58,641 nt of DNA from Pleomorphomonas carboxyditropha (lineage in GTDB: Bacteria; Pseudomonadota; Alphaproteobacteria; Rhizobiales; Pleomorphomonadaceae): positions 1-58,641 of the forward strand of contig NZ_NQVN01000028.1 of assembly GCF_002770725.1 (NCBI RefSeq), in the 5' to 3' direction. Positions 9,600 through 18,657 of the stretch are shown in pieces (the stretch's first letter is position 1; each line of letters opens with the position of its first letter). Both the position numbers and the translations under genes were made by a program. Below the pieces are notes generated by a model. It searched no databases. It was not told where the DNA came from and saw only the letters and a program-made list of their open reading frames with translations.

Positions 9600-9614
9600 T
9601 TAGATTGATTCTAA
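9600..9614 (+). promoter_or_regulatory. Irr (ICE)-like dyad over the pseudoazurin -10 box
   Basis: TTAGA-TTGAT-TCTAA is a perfect 5-bp dyad and differs by one base from TTAGAA-N3-TTCTAA, the form of the iron control element bound by Irr in rhizobia. It overlaps the predicted -10 box (TAGATT, 9601-9606). The assignment to Irr is inference. Confidence 0.4.
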
Positions 9615-9653
9615 CCGGATACATTCGCCGGTGATGGGAGAGATCGGAAGAAA

Positions 9654-10088
9654 ATGAAATTCGTGCTGCCTGCCGCCATCGCCGCCGCCCTGGCGTTCAC
9701 CCTCACGGCCGCCAATGCCGCCGACGTCGAAGTCAAGATGCTGAACAAGGGCGCCAAGGGCGTCATGGTGTTCGAGCCCGACCTCATCAAGATCCAGCCG
9801 GGCGACAGCGTCACTTTCGTTTCGACGGATCCCGGTCACGACGCCATGAGCATTCCCAGCATGCTGCCCGAAGATGCCCAACCCTTCGAAGGCAAGCTCG
9901 GCAAGGACGTTACGGTGACCTTCACCCAGCCGGGCGTCTACGGCGTCAAGTGCAAGCCGCACTATGTCATGGGCATGGTGGCCGTCGTCGTGGTCGGCGA
10001 TGCCGCCCCCAACCTCGAAGCGGCCAAGACGGCGAAAAATCCCGGCAAGGCCGGCAAGGTGTTCGCCGAACTGCTGGGCGGCCTCTGA
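9654..10088 (+). CDS. Pseudoazurin, periplasmic blue copper protein
   Basis: Periplasmic type I copper electron carrier, typically the donor to nitrite or nitrous oxide reductase. The 144-residue precursor has a Sec signal cleaved after Ala22 (TAANA-A). Copper ligands are His62 (PGHDAM), Cys100, His103 (VKCKPH) and Met108 (VMGM). After removal of 22 residues these become His40, Cys78, His81 and Met86, exactly the pseudoazurin numbering. The FNR-type site upstream predicts low-oxygen induction. No denitrification enzyme gene is in the window, so its partner reductase is elsewhere. A 14-bp inverted repeat follows the stop. Confidence 0.94.
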   Translation: MKFVLPAAIAAALAFTLTAANAADVEVKMLNKGAKGVMVFEPDLIKIQPGDSVTFVSTDPGHDAMSIPSMLPEDAQPFEGKLGKDVTVTFTQPGVYGVKCKPHYVMGMVAVVVVGDAAPNLEAAKTAKNPGKAGKVFAELLGGL

Positions 10089-10101
10089 ATTTGGAAACAA
10101 G

Positions 10102-10138
10102 AAGGGCGTCCGGATGGGAGATCCGGACGCCCTTATCT
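10102..10138. terminator. Bidirectional hairpin terminator, pseudoazurin/rpiB
   Basis: Perfect 14-bp stem (10102-10115 with 10121-10134) with a five-base loop GGGAG between two convergent genes. It starts about 14 bases after the pseudoazurin stop. The arms end in TT on one side and AA on the other, so it may act in both directions, although the T-run is short. Confidence 0.7.
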
Positions 10139-10182
10139 CCTCCCGGCCGGCCGCCTATCGGGAGAACGGCGGCCACGCCCTT

Positions 10183-10647
10183 TCAGCAGACCGAATGGCC
10201 TGCCTCAAGCTCGGAAATCATGCCGACGCGGCGCGCATGCCGGCCGCCCTCGAACTCGGCGTCGAGGAATTCGTCGACGATCATCAGCGCCAGATCCTGG
10301 CCGACCACGCGGGCGCCGAAGGCCAGCATGTTGGCGTTGTTGTGCTGGCGCGACAGCTTGGCGGTATAGGGCTCCGAACAGACGACGCAGCGGATGCCCT
10401 TCAGCTTGTTGGCGGCGAGCGAGATGCCGAAGCCGGTGCCGCAGATGGCGATGCCGAGCTGCGCCCCGCCGGCCAATACCACCCGCGCCGCCTTCTCGCC
10501 CCACTTGGGATAGTCGGTGCTCTCGGGGGATGTCGGGCCGACATCCTCGACCGCGTAGCCGCGCGCCTCGAGGTGAGCCACGACAGCCTTCCTGAGGTCG
10601 ATGCCGGTGTGGTCGGAGGTGATGACGATCTTGGTCTTGTCGCTCAT
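10183..10647 (-). CDS. rpiB: Ribose 5-phosphate isomerase B / RpiB-LacAB family sugar-phosphate isomerase
   Basis: Interconverts ribose 5-phosphate and ribulose 5-phosphate in the cytosol. The 154-residue protein matches the RpiB/LacAB fold throughout: opening KIVITSDHTGIDLRK, YPKWGEKAA, the active-site cysteine loop GIAICGTGFGIS, NKLKGIRCVVCSE, and the anion-hole segment RQHNNANMLAFGARVVG. Members of this family can act on other aldose/ketose phosphates (for example allose or erythritol derivatives), so the exact substrate is not fixed by sequence. It is monocistronic between convergent pseudoazurin and the downstream end of the hutDU unit. Confidence 0.87.
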   Translation of the reverse strand: MSDKTKIVITSDHTGIDLRKAVVAHLEARGYAVEDVGPTSPESTDYPKWGEKAARVVLAGGAQLGIAICGTGFGISLAANKLKGIRCVVCSEPYTAKLSRQHNNANMLAFGARVVGQDLALMIVDEFLDAEFEGGRHARRVGMISELEAGHSVC

Positions 10648-10809
10648 GGCTTGGCGCCCATGCTGTTGTCGAACTGTCCGGCGCCGCGAAACGCCGGAGA
10701 AAGCCAGTTTCCCCTAACACTTATGTATGACAAATTCCAGCATCCAGGCCGCGAGCGGCGTCTTCGTGCCAATACGCATGACGGGAAAACGCTCGATCGG
10801 GCGCCCGCG

Positions 10810-11388
10810 TCACAGGAGCGCTTCACCGTCGCTTGCTAGGATGCGGACGGCGAGGGCGGTCCCCGCCTCGTCGACCTCAAGCCGCACTTCGCTCTCCTGC
10901 CGGCACTCGATCAGTTCGCCCGTCCCGGCGCGGACCGTCGCGCCGCCGGTGGTGGCCACGACGCCGCCGCGCGCCGCGAAGACATAGGCGAGCGGGGCGG
11001 CCATGACGCCATTCCGGGCCGTCTCGACCTCGGCCGCGATCCTGCCGCGCGCCGTCATGACGTTGAAGTCGCGCGACGCACCGTGGACGGCGACGGCGGC
11101 CGTCGGCCAGTCGCCGGAAAAGGCCAGCGGCTCGAACGGCCGGAGCGGCACCGGCGGCCGCGCCCCGCCGAAATCGAGGTCGAATCCGGCGCCGTCGATC
11201 AGCGTGATCACCCGGTCGATGCCGGGCAGCGGCGAGAAGGGGCCGGGCTCGACGACGTCGGCGACCGACAGGCGCCAGAGCAGGGCGCCGGCCGCGTCGT
11301 CGCGCCGGACGAGCTCCAGCGTCGTGCCGCGACCGTTCTGCCAGGGCAGGCGGCGGAAATCGGCGGCCGTGAGAAGCCGCAGGCTCAT
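10810..11388 (-). CDS. hutD: HutD family protein
   Basis: Small cupin-like protein (192 residues) found with histidine-degradation genes; HutD is thought to limit or tune the pathway rather than catalyse a step. Recognisable family features are the opening [40 protein letters not shown] and [16 protein letters not shown]. The start ATG overlaps the hutU stop as ATGA, so it is the second gene of a hutU-hutD unit under the HutC-controlled promoter at 13087-13115. Confidence 0.88.
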   Translation of the reverse strand: MSLRLLTAADFRRLPWQNGRGTTLELVRRDDAAGALLWRLSVADVVEPGPFSPLPGIDRVITLIDGAGFDLDFGGARPPVPLRPFEPLAFSGDWPTAAVAVHGASRDFNVMTARGRIAAEVETARNGVMAAPLAYVFAARGGVVATTGGATVRAGTGELIECRQESEVRLEVDEAGTALAVRILASDGEALL

Positions 11389-13058
11389 TTCCCCAGCATC
11401 GGCAGGTCGAGTTCCTTGTCGCGGGCGCACTCGACGGCGATGTCGTAGCCGGCGTCGGCGTGGCGCATGACGCCGGTCGCCGGATCGTTGTGCAGGACGC
11501 GGGCGATGCGGCGGTCGGCGTCCTCGCTGCCGTCGCAGACGATCACCATGCCGGCGTGCTGCGAGAAGCCCATGCCGACGCCGCCGCCGTGGTGGATCGA
11601 CACCCAGGTGGCGCCGGAGGCGGTGTTGAGCAGGGCGTTGAGCAGCGGCCAGTCGGAGACGGCGTCCGAGCCGTCGCGCATCGCCTCCGTCTCGCGGTTG
11701 GGCGAGGCGACCGAGCCCGAGTCGAGGTGGTCGCGGCCGATGACGATCGGCGCCTTGACGATGCCCTGCCGGACCAGCTCGTTGAAGGCGAGGCCGAGCC
11801 GGGCGCGGGCGCCGAGACCGACCCAGCAGATGCGGGCCGGCAGGCCCTGGAAGGCGATGCGCTCGGCGGCCATGTCCAGCCAGTTGTGGAGATGGGGATT
11901 GTCGGGCAGCAGCTCCTTCACCTTGGCGTCGGTCGCCGCGATATCGGCCGGATCGCCCGACAGCGCCGCCCAGCGGAACGGGCCGATGCCGCGGCAGAAC
12001 AGCGGCCGGATATAGGCCGGGACGAAGCCGGGGAAGGCGAAGGCATTCTGCTCGCCGGCGTCGAAGGCGCGCTGGCGGATGTTGTTGCCGTAGTCGAACA
12101 CCGGCACGCCCAGCGTCTGGAAGTCGAGCATGGCGCGGACGTGCTGCCGCATCGACGCGGTGGCGGCGGCGATCACCACCTCGGGCTCCACCTTGGCGCG
12201 GGCGCGATACTCCTCCCAGGTCCAGCCGGACGGCAGATAGCCGTTGAGCGGATCGTGGGCGGAGGTCTGGTCGGTGACGAGATCGGGCCGCACGCCGCGC
12301 CGCACCAGCTCCGGCAACACGTCGGCGGCATTGCCGAGCAGGGCGATGGAGACGGCCTCGCCCCTGCCGGTGTGGTCGGCGATGAGCCGCAGCGCGTCGT
12401 CGAGATCCCGGGCCTGCGTATCGACGTAGCGGGTGCGCAGGCGGAAATCGATGCGCGACTGCTGGCACTCGACGACCAGCGCGCAGGCGCCGGCCATGAC
12501 GGCGGCGAGCGGCTGGGCGCCGCCCATGCCGCCGAGGCCTGATGTCAGCACCCAGCGCCCCTTGAGGTCGCCGTCATAGTGCTGGCGCCCGGCTTCCACG
12601 AAGGTCTCGTAGGTGCCCTGCACGATGCCCTGGGCGCCGATGTAGATCCACGAGCCGGCCGTCATCTGGCCGTACATCATCAACCCCTCGGCATCGAGCT
12701 TGTTGAAATGCTGCCAGTTCGCCCAGTTGGGCACCAGGTTGGAATTGGCGATCAGCACGCGCGGCGCGTCCTTGTGCGTCCGGAAGACGCCGACCGGCTT
12801 GCCCGACTGGACGAGCAGCGTCTCGTCCTCCTCGAGGCGTTCGAGCGTGCGGACGATCGTATCGAAGCACTCCCAGTCGCGGGCGGCGCGGCCGATACCG
12901 CCATAGACAACCAGTTCCTTGGGATTCTCGGCGACGTCCGGGTCGAGGTTGTTCATCAGCATGCGGAGCGGCGCCTCGGTCAGCCAGCTCTTGGCCCGAA
13001 GCGTCGTGCCCCGGGGGGCGCGGATTTCGACGTCACGATAGCGCGTGTTGCTCGGCAT
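11385..13058 (-). CDS. hutU: Urocanate hydratase (HutU)
   Basis: Cytosolic NAD-containing enzyme that hydrates urocanate to imidazolonepropionate, step two of histidine degradation. The 557-residue length is typical. Signatures include [15 protein letters not shown], the NAD-binding run [32 protein letters not shown], the conserved cysteine in [15 protein letters not shown], and the C-terminal [16 protein letters not shown] and [16 protein letters not shown]. Its promoter and a HutC operator lie within 60 bases upstream. It is the first gene of a leftward hutU-hutD pair; hutC is transcribed toward it from about 120 bases away. Confidence 0.97.
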   Translation of the reverse strand: MPSNTRYRDVEIRAPRGTTLRAKSWLTEAPLRMLMNNLDPDVAENPKELVVYGGIGRAARDWECFDTIVRTLERLEEDETLLVQSGKPVGVFRTHKDAPRVLIANSNLVPNWANWQHFNKLDAEGLMMYGQMTAGSWIYIGAQGIVQGTYETFVEAGRQHYDGDLKGRWVLTSGLGGMGGAQPLAAVMAGACALVVECQQSRIDFRLRTRYVDTQARDLDDALRLIADHTGRGEAVSIALLGNAADVLPELVRRGVRPDLVTDQTSAHDPLNGYLPSGWTWEEYRARAKVEPEVVIAAATASMRQHVRAMLDFQTLGVPVFDYGNNIRQRAFDAGEQNAFAFPGFVPAYIRPLFCRGIGPFRWAALSGDPADIAATDAKVKELLPDNPHLHNWLDMAAERIAFQGLPARICWVGLGARARLGLAFNELVRQGIVKAPIVIGRDHLDSGSVASPNRETEAMRDGSDAVSDWPLLNALLNTASGATWVSIHHGGGVGMGFSQHAGMVIVCDGSEDADRRIARVLHNDPATGVMRHADAGYDIAVECARDKELDLPMLGK

Positions 13059-13071
13059 GATGATCCCCTAT

Positions 13072-13085
13072 CTTGTCTATACAAG
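13072..13085. promoter_or_regulatory. HutC operator at the hutU promoter
   Basis: Perfect 5-bp dyad CTTGT-CTAT-ACAAG. It begins one base downstream of the predicted hutU -10 box and covers the expected transcription start, so bound repressor would block initiation. The same dyad stands at 13992-14005. Confidence 0.85.
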
Positions 13086-13086
13086 G

Positions 13087-13115
13087 TAGAAAGCACCGGA
13101 CGGATAGCGAGTCAA
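13087..13115 (-). promoter_or_regulatory. Predicted sigma-70-type promoter of hutU-hutD
   Basis: On the minus strand: -35 TTGACT (13110-13115), 17-base spacer, -10 TTTCTA (13087-13092). Start is expected near 13080, inside the HutC operator, about 22 bases before the hutU ATG. Confidence 0.6.
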
Positions 13116-13179
13116 TGATAAAGGACGAGGATTCCTTCCATCGATACGTCCCCTCCGAACGGGAGATCCGGCGCTGCCG

Positions 13180-13917
13180 TCACGTCATGCTGGCGCCCTG
13201 CCGGCTCTCGATGCGGCTGCGTCCGCCGGGCATCAGCAGCCGGACCGCGGTGACGACCCGTTCGCCGGCAAAGGTGCGGCGGCGGATCAGGAGGCAGGGG
13301 TCGCTGCGGGCGATGGCCAGCAGCTTGGCTTCCCAGGGGGCCGGCAGGACCGCCTCGACGGTATGCTCGACCGTCGTCCACGGCGCCACGGCGCTGAGGT
13401 AGCTGTTGGGCGTGCGGGCGGAAAAATCCTGGGTGAGATAGTCCGGCGCCAGGGCCGGGTTGACGTGCCGGTCCTCGAGCTGGACCGGGATGTCGTTTTC
13501 GAGGTGGATCACCAGCGAGTGGAACACCGGCGCGCCGAGCTCGACGCCCAGCTCGTCGGCGAGTTCCGGCGTCGCCTTCACCTCGTCCTTCATCACCGTC
13601 TGCGCCGCGTGGGCGTGGCCGCGCTCGCGGATCTCGTCGGCGATGTTGCGCACCTTGAACACCGAGGTCTGGCTCTTGCCCTCGGCGACGAAGGTCCCAA
13701 GACCCTGGATGCGCAGCAGCACGCCGTCCGCCGCCAGCTCGCGCAGCGCCCTGTTGATGGTCATGCGGCTGAGGCCGAGCGAGGCGACCAACTCGTTCTC
13801 CGAGGGAATGCGATGGCGGGCCGGCCATTCGCCGCTGCCGATGCGGGCGAGAATCATCTGCTTGACCATCGCGTAATGCGGGGGAGTCCCGGCGTGACGC
13901 GCGCTGACGTCGCTCAT
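13180..13917 (-). CDS. hutC: Histidine utilisation repressor HutC (GntR family)
   Basis: GntR/HutC-family repressor (245 residues) that releases DNA when urocanate binds. An N-terminal winged helix (about 15-80: YAMVKQMILARI, RIPSENELVASLGLSRMTINRALREL, IQGLGTFVAE) is followed by a UTRA ligand domain (about 95-235: RPVFHSL-like GAPVFHSLVIHLEN, PVQLEDRHVNP, and a closing VTAVRLLMPGGRSRIES). It sits between the two operons it is predicted to control, with CTTGT-N4-ACAAG operators at 13072 and 13992; the second lies in its own divergent upstream region, so autoregulation is likely. Confidence 0.93.
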   Translation of the reverse strand: MSDVSARHAGTPPHYAMVKQMILARIGSGEWPARHRIPSENELVASLGLSRMTINRALRELAADGVLLRIQGLGTFVAEGKSQTSVFKVRNIADEIRERGHAHAAQTVMKDEVKATPELADELGVELGAPVFHSLVIHLENDIPVQLEDRHVNPALAPDYLTQDFSARTPNSYLSAVAPWTTVEHTVEAVLPAPWEAKLLAIARSDPCLLIRRRTFAGERVVTAVRLLMPGGRSRIESRQGASMT

Positions 13918-13962
13918 TTACTAGGCACTCCCCAAAAATAGTCAGAGGCGGATGAATTCGGC

Positions 13963-13990
13963 TTGCGGCCTAAGAATTTTCCTCTACAGT
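13963..13990 (+). promoter_or_regulatory. Predicted promoter of the hutF-ABC-hutH operon
   Basis: TTGCGG (13963-13968), 16-base spacer, TACAGT (13985-13990). The HutC operator follows immediately at 13991, the same layout as at the hutU promoter. Confidence 0.55.
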
Positions 13991-14006
13991 GCTTGTATGT
14001 ACAAGC
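13991..14006. promoter_or_regulatory. HutC operator between hutC and hutF
   Basis: Perfect 6-bp dyad GCTTGT-ATGT-ACAAGC containing the CTTGT-N4-ACAAG core. It directly follows the predicted -10 box of hutF, 20 bases before the hutF ATG, and lies about 75 bases upstream of the divergent hutC start. Confidence 0.88.
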
Positions 14007-14025
14007 GTGAGGTTTCGCGGACAAG

Positions 14026-15402
14026 ATGGTAACAGATAACCATCAATTGCTTTTTGCCGAAAGGGCCTTGCTGGCCGACGGCTGGGCCGACGACGTCGTG
14101 CTCGCCATCGGCGCCGACGGCCGGATCGCCGCTTTGAAACAAGGGGCGTCGGCGGCCGGCGCCAGGCGCCTCGGCGGGCCGGTCGTTCCGGCGATCGCCG
14201 ACCTGCATTCCCACGCCTTCCAGCGCGCCATGGCCGGTCTGACGGAGGTTGCCGGGCAGGGCGACGACAGCTTCTGGACCTGGCGGGAGGAAATGTACCG
14301 GCTGGTGTCGCTGCTGACGCCCGACGATGTGGCGGCGATAGCGGCCAAGCTGCAAATCGAGCTGATGAAGGGCGGCTTCGGGCGCGTCGCCGAATTCCAT
14401 TATCTCCATCACGGCGCCGACGGCCGTCCCTATGGCGAGCCGGCCGAGATGTCGCTGGCCATCGTGCGGGCGGCCGAGCTGTCCGGCATCGGCCTGACGC
14501 TGCTGCCGGTGTTCTACGCCCATTCGGATTTCGGCGGCGTCGCGCCGACCGCCGGCCAGCGCCGGTTCATCCATGACGTCGACGGCTTCCTGACGCTGCT
14601 GCACGGCCTCGTCGCGCCCTGCCGGTCGGCGGGCGCCCGGCTCGGACTGGCGTTTCACTCGCTGCGGGCGGTGACCGGCGACGAGATCGCCGCCATCATG
14701 GAGGCGGTGCCCGAGCATGCGCCGATCCATATCCACGTAGCCGAGCAGGAGCGCGAGGTGGAAGCCTCGATCGCCCATTCCGGCCGCCGGCCGGTCGAGC
14801 GGCTCTATGACATCGCCGAGGTCGACGAGCGCTGGTGCCTCATCCACGCCACCCATGCCACCGAGGCCGAGGTGGCGATGATCGCCGGCTCGGGCGCCGT
14901 GGCCGGTCTCTGCCCGACGACCGAGGCCGATCTCGGGGACGGCATCTTCCCGGCGGCCGATTTTCTCGCCGCGGACGGGCGCTTCGGCATCGGGACCGAC
15001 AGCCACGTCGCCACCTCCGTCGCCGACGAACTGCGCCTTCTCGAATATGGCCAGCGGCTGCGCGATCGCCGGCGGAACCGGCTGGCCGGCCGGCCGGGAG
15101 CGTCGGTCGGCCGCACGCTGTTCGACCGCGCGCTTGCCGGCGGCGCCCAGGCGGCGGGCGCGGGCGGATCGGGCCTTTCCGTCGGCGCGCCGGCCGATCT
15201 CGTGGTGCTGGACGGCCGTTCGCCGTATCTCGCCTCGGTGGAGGGGGACGCGATTCTCGATCGCTGGATATTCGGCGGCGTCGGGCCGGCGGTTCGCGAC
15301 GTGATGGTCGGCGGCCGCTGGCTGATCGAGGATGGGCGCCACGCCAGGGACGAAGAGGTCGACCGGGCGTTTGCCGCTGCCCTTCAGCGCCTCAAGGCGT
15401 GA
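14026..15402 (+). CDS. hutF: Formimidoylglutamate deiminase (HutF)
   Basis: Amidohydrolase-family zinc enzyme converting N-formimino-L-glutamate to N-formyl-L-glutamate plus ammonia; the product is then cleaved by HutG-type N-formylglutamate deformylase. The 458-residue protein shows the metal HxH in IADLHSHAFQRAM, SFWTWREEMYRL typical of HutF, HIHVAEQEREVEA, CLIHATHATEAE and the late GIGTDSHVATSVADELR metal Asp. Its presence shows the two-step (HutF/HutG) variant of the pathway. It is the first gene of a rightward unit that continues with an ABC importer and the HutH homologue. Confidence 0.95.
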   Translation: MVTDNHQLLFAERALLADGWADDVVLAIGADGRIAALKQGASAAGARRLGGPVVPAIADLHSHAFQRAMAGLTEVAGQGDDSFWTWREEMYRLVSLLTPDDVAAIAAKLQIELMKGGFGRVAEFHYLHHGADGRPYGEPAEMSLAIVRAAELSGIGLTLLPVFYAHSDFGGVAPTAGQRRFIHDVDGFLTLLHGLVAPCRSAGARLGLAFHSLRAVTGDEIAAIMEAVPEHAPIHIHVAEQEREVEASIAHSGRRPVERLYDIAEVDERWCLIHATHATEAEVAMIAGSGAVAGLCPTTEADLGDGIFPAADFLAADGRFGIGTDSHVATSVADELRLLEYGQRLRDRRRNRLAGRPGASVGRTLFDRALAGGAQAAGAGGSGLSVGAPADLVVLDGRSPYLASVEGDAILDRWIFGGVGPAVRDVMVGGRWLIEDGRHARDEEVDRAFAAALQRLKA

Positions 15403-15485
15403 TATGTCTTTGACCTGACCGCTTGCCGTTGCGGAAAGAAATCAACAAGAAGCCGGAGCGCTTCGAAAAACCAGAGGAGAACACC

Positions 15486-16322
15486 ATGAACATCCGTAGT
15501 CTCGTTGCGGCGTCCGCCTTGTTTGCCGCGCTGGCCGCGCCGGCGTCGGCCAAGGAGTGGAAGGAAGTCACCATCGCGCTCGAAGGCGCCTATGCGCCGT
15601 GGAACCTCACCGACGCCAACGGCAAGATCGTCGGCTTCGAGCCGGACCTCACCGAATATCTCTGCGCCCACGCCAAGCTGAAGTGCACGCTGATCTCGCA
15701 GGACTGGGACGGCATGATCACCGCCCTCAACGCCGGCAAGTTCGACGTGATCATGGACGCGCTGTCGATCACCCCGGAGCGCAAGGAAGTGATCGACTTC
15801 ACCGTTCCCTATGCCGCGACGCCGGCCGTCTTCGCCGCGCCCAAGGATGGCGATCTCGCCAACCTCGCCGGCACCGGCTCGGTGATCAAGCTCGCCACCA
15901 CCAAGGACGGCGCCGACGCCATCGCCCCGCTCAAGACGGCGCTGACCGGCAAGACCATCGGCATCCAGGCGTCGACCGTCTACGCCGGCTTCATCTACGA
16001 CAACTTCAAGGACGTCGCCGAGATCAAGGAATACAAGACCTCGGCCGAACGCGACCTCGACCTGTCGGCCGGCCGCATCGACGCCGGCTTCGACGACGCC
16101 ACCTATTTCCTCGGCGCCTTCGAGAGCGCCGACAATGCCGATCTCGCCTTCACCGGCCCGGAAATCGCCGGCCAGATCTGGGGCGAGGGCGAAGGCCTCG
16201 GCATCCGCAAGTCCGATCCGGAGCTGAAGGCGCTGTTCGACGAGGCGATCAAGGCCGCCGTCGCCGACGGCACGGTGAAGACGCTGTCGGAGAAGTGGCT
16301 CAAGGTCGACGTCACCCCGTGA
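15486..16322 (+). CDS. Polar amino-acid ABC transporter, periplasmic binding protein (histidine-type)
   Basis: Family 3 solute-binding protein (278 residues) with a Sec signal ending ASA-KEW. The mature domain shows the usual features of lysine/arginine/ornithine/histidine binders: ALEGAYAPWNLTDANGKIVGFEPDL, SQDWDGMITALNAGKFDVIMDALSITPERKEVIDF and LGIRKSDPELK. GAGGAGA precedes ATG 15486. It follows hutF by 83 bases and precedes two permeases, an ATPase and the HutH homologue, which makes histidine or urocanate the most likely ligand; that is inference. An intercistronic hairpin (16336-16385) follows the stop. Confidence 0.88.
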   Translation: MNIRSLVAASALFAALAAPASAKEWKEVTIALEGAYAPWNLTDANGKIVGFEPDLTEYLCAHAKLKCTLISQDWDGMITALNAGKFDVIMDALSITPERKEVIDFTVPYAATPAVFAAPKDGDLANLAGTGSVIKLATTKDGADAIAPLKTALTGKTIGIQASTVYAGFIYDNFKDVAEIKEYKTSAERDLDLSAGRIDAGFDDATYFLGAFESADNADLAFTGPEIAGQIWGEGEGLGIRKSDPELKALFDEAIKAAVADGTVKTLSEKWLKVDVTP

Positions 16323-16335
16323 TGCGCGACAGGAA

Positions 16336-16385
16336 GCTCCCGGATCTAGCGGTGTCCGACACGATCCGCTAAAGGGTCCGGGAGC
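16336..16385 (+). promoter_or_regulatory. Intercistronic two-tier hairpin after the binding-protein gene
   Basis: Outer stem of 9 bp (16336-16344 with 16377-16385) and inner stem TAGCGG/CCGCTA (16347-16352 with 16366-16371). There is no T-run. Hairpins here, as in the hisJ-hisQ gap of enterobacteria, protect the upstream mRNA so that the binding protein is made in excess. Confidence 0.65.
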
Positions 16386-16403
16386 GCCCGACGGAGAGCC
16401 TTG

Positions 16404-17126
16404 ATGTCCTGGATTGACCTGATCGGCTTCGGCGAACAAGGCCGGGGCGGTATCCTCCTGTGGGCGATGGGCATAACGCTGGCCGTTACCGCCGCGTCGC
16501 TGTGCGTCGGCGCGGTGCTCGGCGCCATCATCGCGGCGGCCAAGCTGTCGGCGTCGCGGCCGGCCCGTTGGCTCGGGGATGCCTATACGACGGTGTTTCG
16601 CGGCGCGCCCGAGCTTCTGGTCATCTATCTCGTTTATTTCGGCGGCTCGCAGGCGGTGACCGCCATTGGAAAGTGGCTCAACTACGAGGGCTTTCTCGGG
16701 CTGCCGTCCTTCCTGGCCGGCGCCTTTGCCGTCGGGCTGATTTCCGGTGCCTATCAGGCGGAAGTCTACCGCGGCGCCTATCATGCCGTCTCCCGCGGCG
16801 AGATCGATGCCGCCCGTTCGATCGGCATGGGAACGATGCTGCGCTTCCGCCGCATCCTGGTGCCGCAGATCCTGCGGTTCTCCCTGCCGGGCCTCGGCAA
16901 TGTCTGGCAGCTCAGCCTGAAGGACTCGACGCTGATATCGGTGACGGGGCTTGCCGAGCTGATGCGGACGTCGCAGATCGCCGCCGGCTCGACCAAGCAG
17001 TATTTCCTGTTCTTCATCGTCGGCGGCGCGCTCTACCTCGTGCTGACGACGCTGTCCGACCGCATCTTCAGTTTCGCCGAGCGGCGGGTGGCGCGAAGCT
17101 TCCGCCACAGCCTCGGCCGGCGCTAG
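16404..17126 (+). CDS. Polar amino-acid ABC transporter permease, HisQ type
   Basis: Inner-membrane permease (240 residues) of the His/Glu/Gln/Arg family with about five helices. It carries the FRGAPELLVIYLVYFGG segment and the EAA-like ATPase contact EIDAARSIGMGTMLRFRRILVPQIL. ATG 16404 has GGAGAG upstream; a TTG lies three bases earlier. It pairs with the next permease as HisQ with HisM, 14 bases apart. Confidence 0.9.
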   Translation: MSWIDLIGFGEQGRGGILLWAMGITLAVTAASLCVGAVLGAIIAAAKLSASRPARWLGDAYTTVFRGAPELLVIYLVYFGGSQAVTAIGKWLNYEGFLGLPSFLAGAFAVGLISGAYQAEVYRGAYHAVSRGEIDAARSIGMGTMLRFRRILVPQILRFSLPGLGNVWQLSLKDSTLISVTGLAELMRTSQIAAGSTKQYFLFFIVGGALYLVLTTLSDRIFSFAERRVARSFRHSLGRR

Positions 17127-17140
17127 GAAAGGAGGACGCC

Positions 17141-17878
17141 ATGGATTTCGATGTCGCCTTCCTGGTCTCGACCTTTGTCAAGCTGGTCGACGCCGTGCCG
17201 ATGACGCTGGCGCTGTTCGCCGCCTCGGTCAGCCTCGGCGCGCTGTTCGCGCTCGGCATCACCTATTGCCGGGTGTCCGGCGGCTTGCTGCTGTCGACCT
17301 TTGCCCGCGCCTACGTCTTCGTGTTCCGCGGCTCGCCGCTGCTCATCCAGATGTTCCTGATCTACTACGGCCTCGGCCAGTTTCCGGCCGTCCGCCACAG
17401 CCTGTTCTGGCCGGTGCTGCGCGACCCCTTCTCCTGCGCCGTGCTGGCGCTCGCCCTCTGCACCGCCGGCTATCAGGCGGAGATCATGCGTGGCGGCTTG
17501 CAGGCGGTTCCCGCCCGCGAGATCGAGGCGGGCCGGGCGGCCGGCATGTCCGGCCTCCTGCTGTTCCGGCGCATCATCGCGCCGATCGCCATCCGGCAGG
17601 CGCTGCCGGCCTATTCGACCGAGGTCATCCTGATGGTGAAATCGACGGCGCTCGCCAGCCTCGTCACCGTCTGGGAAGTGACCGGCACGGCGCAGCGGCT
17701 GATTTCGCAGACCTATCGCACCATGGAGGTATTCCTGGTGGCGACGCTGATCTATCTTCTGATCAATTTCATCATTGTCCGCCTGATGGCCTTTGCCGAA
17801 TACCGGCTGTCGCCGCACCTCAGGGAGCGGCCGGATCCGGCAAGCGGCGGCGGACGCCAGGGAGAGGTTCATGGCTGA
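17141..17878 (+). CDS. Polar amino-acid ABC transporter permease, HisM type
   Basis: Second inner-membrane permease (245 residues). [17 protein letters not shown] and the EAA loop [33 protein letters not shown] are typical of HisM/ArtM. AAAGGAGG stands before ATG 17141. The last eight bases overlap the ATPase gene start, so the two are translationally coupled. Confidence 0.9.
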   Translation: MDFDVAFLVSTFVKLVDAVPMTLALFAASVSLGALFALGITYCRVSGGLLLSTFARAYVFVFRGSPLLIQMFLIYYGLGQFPAVRHSLFWPVLRDPFSCAVLALALCTAGYQAEIMRGGLQAVPAREIEAGRAAGMSGLLLFRRIIAPIAIRQALPAYSTEVILMVKSTALASLVTVWEVTGTAQRLISQTYRTMEVFLVATLIYLLINFIIVRLMAFAEYRLSPHLRERPDPASGGGRQGEVHG

Positions 17879-18650
17879 CGCCCCGGTGCCGGCAATTTCG
17901 GTCCGCAACATCCACAAGTCCTTCGGCCAGCACGAGGTTCTGCGCGGCATCTCGCTCGATGCCCACGACGGCGACGTGATCTCCATCCTCGGCGCTTCCG
18001 GTTCCGGCAAGAGCACCTTCCTGCGCTGCATCAACCTTCTGGAGACGCCGGACGAGGGCGAGATCACGGTGGCCGGCGAGGCCATCGCCATGAAGCGGAA
18101 CCGGGCGGGGTCGCTGGTGCCGGCCGACCGCAAGCAGGTCGACCGTATCCGTTCCGAGCTGGCCATGGTGTTCCAGAGCTTCAACCTCTGGTCCCACATG
18201 ACGGTGCTGCAGAACCTGATCGAGGGGCCGGTGCACGTCCTGAAGCGTCCGAAGGCGGAGTGCGTCGCGGAGGCGGAAGCGCTGCTCGAAAAGGTCGGCC
18301 TCGCCGAGCGGCGCAATTACTATCCCGCCCATCTGTCCGGCGGCCAGCAGCAGCGCGCCGCCATCGCCCGGGCGCTGGCCATGCAGCCGAAGGCACTATT
18401 GTTCGACGAGCCGACCTCGGCGCTCGATCCGGAACTGGTGGGCGAGGTGCTGAAGGTGATGCGATCGCTGGCCGAGGAGGGGCGGACCATGCTGGTGGTC
18501 ACCCACGAGATGGCGTTCGCCCGCAACGTCTCGGACCGGGTGATGTTCCTGCACGAGGGCGTCGTCGAGGCCGACGGCGCGCCGGAGGACATTTTCACCA
18601 ATTCCGAGTCCGAGCGCTTCCGCCAGTTCATCGGCGGCTTCCAGGCCTGA
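17871..18650 (+). CDS. Polar amino-acid ABC transporter ATP-binding protein, HisP type
   Basis: Cytosolic ATPase of the importer (259 residues). Walker [19 protein letters not shown], signature [17 protein letters not shown], Walker [15 protein letters not shown] and switch His in [16 protein letters not shown] are all intact. RDGQ-length variations such as [23 protein letters not shown] resemble HisP. The gene ends seven bases before the HutH homologue, supporting one transcript from hutF through this point. Confidence 0.93.
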   Translation: MADAPVPAISVRNIHKSFGQHEVLRGISLDAHDGDVISILGASGSGKSTFLRCINLLETPDEGEITVAGEAIAMKRNRAGSLVPADRKQVDRIRSELAMVFQSFNLWSHMTVLQNLIEGPVHVLKRPKAECVAEAEALLEKVGLAERRNYYPAHLSGGQQQRAAIARALAMQPKALLFDEPTSALDPELVGEVLKVMRSLAEEGRTMLVVTHEMAFARNVSDRVMFLHEGVVEADGAPEDIFTNSESERFRQFIGGFQA

Positions 18651-18657
18651 GGACATC

